A DNA stretch of 64,000 nucleotides from contig NC_063156.1 in NCBI RefSeq assembly GCF_020921035.1, positions 992,001 to 1,056,000 of the forward strand, given 5' to 3'. Of this stretch, positions 58,061 to 64,000 are shown piece by piece; the first letter of the stretch is position 1, and each line of letters begins with the position of its first letter. The DNA is from Rhodamnia argentea (lineage: Eukaryota > Streptophyta > Magnoliopsida > Myrtales > Myrtaceae). Position numbers and translations under genes: made by a program. The notes beneath the pieces are model-generated. The model saw only the letters and a list, made by a program, of their open reading frames with translations, was not told the origin of the DNA and searched no databases.

Positions 58061-59957
58061 CGTTTTCCACCAGCCTCGATGATCGTAGATGCGTTTCACG
58101 TGAGACTGTAGAACTGGCCTTTCTATCTAATCACTCTAAAGCAGGAAGCTACTAAAAAGTTCTTAAGCGAATTTTTCGGCATTTTTATCGACTTTGAACC
58201 AAAGTTAAAACAGGAAATTGGGAGGAATGAATTGTATGTTTGGCATAAAATTCCATCAATAAAGACATTGTTTCATGAAAGAAGGCGAGTGATAACCAAT
58301 GTCGTTATCAAAGAGTTTTCACGAAATGCCAATAGTGTTTGATGAACACTTTTCTACAAAACTTTACATCCAACCTGAAGAGTAATTTTTAAAATAAAAG
58401 TTAAATTGGTTGAGAGAGAGAGAGAGGATGACTTGCCTCAGGGTCGCGGACTCAGCCACTCCACTTAGGCTTCGTGCGCCCTCCACCAACGTCACCCTAA
58501 GGTCACACGGCCTCACCTTAGGCAGTCCTTAACAGATCGGGCTCGCGGCACAGTCAAATATAGGGGACTTATCAACGATATCGCATGATGCCCGTTGGAT
58601 ATGCACGGCAAAGATAGTGAAGATAAAATTGAAATCTATGTGGTTTAGCAAGGGCAACCTAAAAAGTAGCATTTTTGAAAATGCTCAGATCCAATGCTAG
58701 GTAGAACTTGAATTGGGTTAAAGTTATTTTGGAAATGCTAACTTTGCTTAAAACCCTTTGAAATTGTCTTGCCAAACATCTCGACTCTAGCACAGAAGCC
58801 TTCAAAGGTCCAAATTTCATTAGCAAAGTCAGTGCCAAACGCATCCTTACTCTTGAAGGCTAATACGAAAATACCAATCAAAATTTATCTTTGAAAGTTC
58901 AGATATAAGACTACAGTAGACATCATCACTTGGTTGCTAGCTAATATTATCCCACTAATTTGATAGTTAAAGTCCCATCTCCTTGGTGTCGCCAAAGGGG
59001 CGATAGAAATTCAATACACATCCACACACAAAAGTGAGATTCCATCCATTGGCGTTGGATCTCATCTACTCTTCTTTATGAATTAACCTCTCTCCACCAA
59101 AAACAGTTGCATTCAAAGGTCACAACAAACCCCGTACACATTCTTAAAAAGCAAGGAATGTGTTTGTGCTAGCTGCAAAAGTAGGATTGAGTGTCCGTGT
59201 AGATGGAGTCATTTGCAAATGACTTTACTTCTTGTAATTTCACATGCATTGAAACAGACATTCCATTCAACTTTTTATGTGTTTTTTTTTTTTCCATTTC
59301 AGGAAGAGGGTGTGTTTCGTTTCAGAAAATTTTTCTTGTTTTGAGTATGAATAAATTTTCATTGACAGTAAATGGTTTTCTATTGATTAATCATTTTCAA
59401 TAAACTAAACTCGTGAAAGTCCAAAAAACTAATTCGCAGAGAATCCTTTCACTCAAAATACATACCCCTAGTGTGAGTTTCTAATCCGATGAGTCATGCT
59501 ATCGAGGGTATTTGCGATCATCATCCGATGTCGAGAGAGCTAATCTTAGCAAGAAAGGAACTCTTTCGCATTGCCCTGTAAAATCAATATATTCTTCTTT
59601 TTTGAAAATTTTATGTTTATTAAAGCTGTTTGTCTACTCTTGAAAACATTCATTTTCTACGAAAATAGTATGTATAAGAGTTGTAGCAATAACAATAATC
59701 ACGAAGATGTAAAAGGAATATCAATACTAATTTTTCATTTTTGCCGAGTCAATTTCACTACTTATTACTTTCGATATTACTAGAACTACGTAATATTTAA
59801 AACTATGTCAATATGTTCTACCTATCCCAGCTATACATCATCGTCTAATTTTAGTCACCGGATAAAATGAAAATTTCAAGAATAACTAATTGATTTCCTT
59901 TCTTTCAGTTATTCTTTTCCATTTTCCTAGTTTATCAATAAACAAAACAGATTCTTT

Positions 59958-59997
<40 letters not shown>

Positions 59998-60461
59998 ATT
60001 TCCCTCAATTTTTTCTAATCATGTTTTCCTCGTTCTCATTGTCGATTGCCATTATCAAGAGATTTCCCTATGTACCGTAATATTTTTTCCGAAGAAATTT
60101 GAAGTTTTCATTTGAAAAATAAAAATAAAAAGTGATTCCATCCATTAAAATTTAAAACTCTACGTTCATAGTCATTTTTATTAGGTTAGATTGGAAGAAT
60201 GGGGCTACTTTCATAAAAAAAAACTAAAGTACGAGTGCTAAAACTTAGAAAAAAAAAAAGATGTGCAAGGGGTATCGTTGCAAATTACTGCGCTTTGACA
60301 AGCTTGCTGAAAATACAATAATCATAATCAAATTAAAGTAAACGGAATTAAAGAAAGAGTTCACATCCGTGGAGTGGAAGCCTTTCAATTTCAAAAAAGC
60401 AGGGGAAAAACAGAGCACCAACAGCACAACGCAGCAAATCGCCATTGCCAGAGCAGCAGAA
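58061..60461. other. Intergenic, nothing assigned
   Basis: AT-rich spacer with an (AT)n tract at 59960-59994. No frame or RNA gene is supported. Confidence 0.5.
59960..59994. repeat. (AT)n microsatellite
   Basis: About seventeen TA units. Confidence 0.95.
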
Positions 60462-60622
60462 CAGAGAGAGAGAGAGAGAGAGAGAGAGTGGGGTTGGGAC
60501 AAGCATAGAGACTGGATAGAGAGATAGAGCTACATCGTTCAGCTTCTCCCGCTCCAACGGCATCTTCTTCCTCTCTCTCTCTCTCTCTCTCTGTATCTGT
60601 CTCTTGCTCGCTCGCTCGCTCG
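60462..60622. repeat. (GA)n, (CT)n and (CTCG)n tracts upstream of the PEPKR1-like gene
   Basis: (GA)14 at 60462-60489, (CT)11 at 60570-60592 and a short CTCG run at about 60607-60622. Such pyrimidine tracts are common around plant transcription starts; the leader probably begins here. Confidence 0.85.
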
Positions 60623-60722
60623 TAGTCTTCGCTCTCTTGCTCTCCGTGTAAGCGCGATTCGTGGATGTGGAGTCGTAGTGTGTGCTCTGGAAATTTTCAG
60701 GAGAGAGCATTTTGGCTTTCAG

Positions 60723-61162
60723 GTAATCTTGTTGTACGCGTGACTTAAAGAACATTTTTTTTTCAGCCGATCGCCATAAGTGACCAATCCTGTGAGCGAT
60801 TTAGCTGCGATTCAAGTCAATTACTGGCTGTTTAGGGCGATTAGGGTTCTCAAAGATGGAAGCTTTTTTGGGTGCTTTCGCTTTCAAGCCCTCGAGGTTC
60901 CTAATTTTTAAAATTTTTTTTGTCGCCTTGCCTATTGCCTTCTATCTTATCTGCCAAAAGCATGTTGCGCATTGCAACAAATTTTTGTGTTTTTTTGACC
61001 TTCAGTTGAATATTTGTAACTTTGAAATCAATAGCATATAGTAGCTGACGGTTGGTCAGCTAATTTTCTAGAGTAGCTGTTGTTTGATATCGTGGGTTCT
61101 AGTTTAATCCAACGAGAAGACGGTGGGATAAATTTTTTTTGCTTTTTGTGGTTATGTTTCAG
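60723..61162 (+). other. Possible leader intron of the PEPKR1-like gene
   Basis: The sequence CAG|GTAATC at 60722/60723 and TTTCAG at 61157-61162 could bound a 440-nt intron in the 5' untranslated region. It would remove an upstream 61-codon frame starting at 60856. Inferred from splice motifs only. Confidence 0.35.
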
Positions 61163-61465
61163 ATCCAGATGATTCTGTTCGGGATTGAAGTCTATTAAAA
61201 AAAATTTTCTCGCATTCCCAGAAACATGATGTCGTGACCATCACGGGAAGTGCACTCGTCAACTTCAGCAACTGGTCACATGAGAAGCTTCTTTTCGGAT
61301 TTTGACCTACAGTATGCTTTTGGAGAAAATGACGATCTTTGACTATAAAACTTGGCATTCCTAGTTGCTCCGAAGGGGTTTGAAACGTTTTTAAGTGCAG
61401 ATATCAATCTAGAATAGCTTTGGATCTTGCCCAAGAATCTGGTAATCATTGGGTAAGAATTTGTT

Positions 61466-63842
61466 ATGGCTGTTGCCAAGAGCAACAGCAGCAGCGAATC
61501 ATCAATAAAGGCGTGCAACTACTATAAAGTTGCTGGCTTGAGTGAAGCGATTTTGGGTGCAGAGCAGATCTCAAACTTGAAAGATAGGTATGCACTTGGT
61601 GAACAGTTGGGTTTGGGCCAATTTGGTGTAATCAGAGCATGTTCTCATAAGTTAACTGGGGAACTCCTTGCGTGCAAATCGATTGCCAAAGATAGACTGG
61701 TGACATCTGATGATGTACGGAGCGTGAAGCTTGAGATTGAGATAATGACTAGGTTATCTGGGCATCCGAATGTAGTTGATTTGAAAGAGGTTTATGAGGA
61801 GGATAATTACGTTCACTTGGTGATGGAGCTTTGTGCGGGAGGGGAACTTTTTCACCTGTTGGAGGAACATGGCCGATTCTCTGAGGCTGAGGCTAGGGTT
61901 CTTTTCAGGCATCTTATGCAAGTGGTTTTGTATTGTCATGAGAAAGGGGTAGTTCATAGAGATTTGAAGCCCGAAAACATTCTATTGGCAACCAAAGCCT
62001 CATCTTCGCCCATTAAATTGGCTGATTTTGGTCTTGCCACTTACATTAAGCCTGGTATGGCCTTAATTCCTGCTCTTTTGATATATTCATTGCTCGCTGT
62101 TCTCTCTCCTCCAAAAAGTGAGTTTTATTTCAGCGTGTTTTGACAGGCCAGAGTCTGCACGGGACTGTTGGGAGTCCATTTTACATAGCTCCAGAGGTGT
62201 TGTCAGGGGGTTATAACCAGAGTGCTGATATTTGGAGTGCTGGGGTCATCCTTTATATTCTCCTCAGCGGGATGCCGCCATTTTGGGGGAAGACCAAATC
62301 ACGTATATTTGATGCTGTTAGAATAGCTGATCTGCGATTCCCGTCTAGTCCTTGGGATTGCATATCTGCATCTGCAAAGGTTCTCATCAAGGGTATGCTT
62401 TGTGTTGACCCTTCTCAAAGGTTCACAGCTCGGGAGGTTCTAGGTAGGTCAATCTATATTGTTTCTGCTTAATGTAAATTCACACAAATCTGCTAGTTTT
62501 ATGAAGCTAGATGTGAGTACGTCTATGTCACGTGACTTTTAATGAGTGTTTGTGTGCCATCCCATACTTAACAGCTAGGCAAACCCCAAATTTCAATTAC
62601 TAGATGGCATTATTGCGATGCAAAGGCTTTTCTATGTTGTTCCTAATATTGTCTGGAAGTAGGTTATCTATGCCTTTTCTTTTCCAAGAAAGACCACAAC
62701 AATAAGTTGACCATCTCTGCAATATCTACTATATTAGCGCTTAAGCATCTGCCTAGGAAAATCTCGTATGTGATGCAATGATGCATCCTGACTAAATAGA
62801 TTGAAAGCATCTTGTAGTATCATCTATGGTGGCTTGTATACTATACTAGTAATCGACCAGAGTGCTGCACTTAGCATTAACTTTCTTGTGATGAGCATTT
62901 CAATCCTTGCAGGTGCGCATTTTTGTTTTCACTAGACATGATAATGATGCTCATGCAAGATAAGTAGTTGAGCATACTACTTCGATCTCTGACTTCATAG
63001 CCATCATGTACATAGACCTTGCATATGTCTATATAAATTATCGTATCTCATGTATATTTCTACTCCCAAATTGTGCATATTATTGTCCTCGTGAAGAACA
63101 TTCCTGGATGGACGACGGTCCAAATGTTGAAGTCCTAAATCTATGGGAGTGTAGGGCTTCTGGAGGATTTGATGATCTTGGAGTGTCGCTTTCTGCCACG
63201 TATATGCCTAGGGATCAGGATATCAGCTTTGGCCACAGAACACACATCACATGTGAAACTCAGTCACCCACATTTACATGCAGATCATCTTTTTCTTCCT
63301 TCTTTCCTGAACCATCAACACCAGGCCTTGCTTCTGGTGGTCTTTCCTTCCGCAGCTGTGGTAGTTCTGGTGCGCTGGAGTTCTCATCACCTATTCCCTC
63401 AATGCCAAGCTTTTCTTTCTTCAGTCCTGGTTTGATGGATGGACAAGGAAGTGCTCCATCAGGGTTATCATCAGATGCATCTCCAGATGGAGGTACATGG
63501 TTCTTCATTTTGCTATTGTCAACAACTTTGTATTGGACTTGTTAGCTGATACCATAGACTCACGAATGTGCAGAGGTAAGATCTGGTAAGCTGTTTAACT
63601 TGCCAACTTCGTCACTCGTCATTTTCAACCATTTGGTGGGAGGAGAGGAGCAGAAAAAAGCTGAAATTAAGAGGGGCGGAGGAACGACTGAGCATAGAGT
63701 ACTGGGCATCCATAGCAAGAGGAATAGAACGATTGGCCTTGGTGAGCAGGAGCAATTAGATCTTGTGGTGACCGAGTCAGTCATCCGTTGGTCGTCGTGC
63801 ACGTTGATTCCGACTTCTCTTAGATCTTCTCTTGTCTGCTGA
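61466..63842 (+). CDS. PEPKR1: PEPKR1-like serine/threonine kinase (CDPK-SnRK superfamily)
   Basis: Four exons: 61466-62054, 62147-62443, 63097-63492 and 63574-63842; 1,551 nt, 516 residues, close to the length of Arabidopsis PEPKR1. The kinase domain spans about 42-300. It has the glycine loop GLGQFG (49-54), ATP lysine Lys71 (ACKSIAKD), HRD at 164-166 with VVHRDLKPENILL, DFG at 187-189, and the activation segment through GTVGSPFYIAPE (APE 211-213). It closes with EVLEHSWMDD, where exon 2 joins exon 3. No EF hands follow, which excludes a calcium-dependent CDPK. The C-terminal half is Ser/Pro-rich (SFFSPGL, FRSCGSSG) and ends SKRNRTIGLGEQEQLDL...SLVC, as I recall for PEPKR1 relatives. Exon 4 has weaker support than exons 1-3 but keeps frame to a good stop. 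The substrate is not defined by sequence; the name derives from kinship with PEP carboxylase kinases. Confidence 0.92.
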
Positions 63843-64000
63843 AGAATCTGGACACGGTGCTATCTAAGCTACCTATCGTATATTGTGCTAATTTGACAGT
63901 GCTGTGACTTTAGCGAGCGGAAAATATTTGTGTGGCGACAGAGCGTTGTCCTTGTTAGATGTACAATTTGTAACTAGAGATTATGATTGATGTTTAGTAG
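63843..64000 (+). other. 3' region of the PEPKR1-like gene
   Basis: Sequence after the stop codon, probably 3' untranslated region running to the end of the window. No clear polyadenylation signal is visible before the window ends. Confidence 0.4.

Noticed and set aside
60348..60755. 135-codon minus-strand frame
   Set aside because: Driven by (GA)n/(CT)n tracts upstream of the kinase gene.

Overview
The window is nuclear DNA from a flowering plant. Genes have GT-AG introns, sit far apart in AT-rich sequence, and are separated by decayed terminal-inverted-repeat (TIR) transposons, one solo LTR, microsatellites and scraps of plastid DNA. The protein families (SOC1-clade MADS box, PEPKR1-type kinase, plant sorbitol/L-idonate dehydrogenases) point to a eudicot. 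The look of one abundant palindromic repeat family suggests Myrtaceae or a relative, but that is an impression and not a proof.

Layout. 1-5,160: nested TIR elements, a plastid 16S rRNA scrap, an unidentified coding-like remnant and a dispersed repeat. 5,199-15,218 (minus): a complete seven-exon SOC1/AGL42-type MADS-box gene of 218 codons whose large introns hold further repeats. 15,219-27,300: repeat-rich intergenic DNA with an atpE::rbcL plastid chimera, a 2.2-kb solo LTR with its target duplication, a Harbinger-like and a hAT-like element. 27,344-29,302 (minus): an intronless gene for a plant molybdenum-cofactor-sulfurase-like PLP protein. 29,303-42,517: repeat-rich, including one TIR element nested in another and a psaB fragment between two direct repeats. 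42,553-42,966 (minus): a small LysM-domain secreted or membrane-anchored protein. 46,569-57,440: a cluster of three sorbitol-dehydrogenase-family genes. One is intact, minus strand and L-idonate-dehydrogenase-like. Head-to-head with it lies a dead copy on the plus strand, followed by an intact plus-strand sorbitol dehydrogenase that is its tandem duplicate. 61,466-63,842 (plus): a complete four-exon PEPKR1-like Ser/Thr kinase.

The genes do not form one pathway. The only functional cluster is the polyol dehydrogenase trio: an older pair of diverged paralogues (L-idonate-like and sorbitol-like) plus a recent 3.4-3.7-kb tandem duplication of the sorbitol-like gene, one copy of which lost its catalytic cysteine, several splice sites and its reading frame. 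I reconstructed exon structures by hand from reading-frame continuity, splice dinucleotides and family conservation; no transcript data were used.
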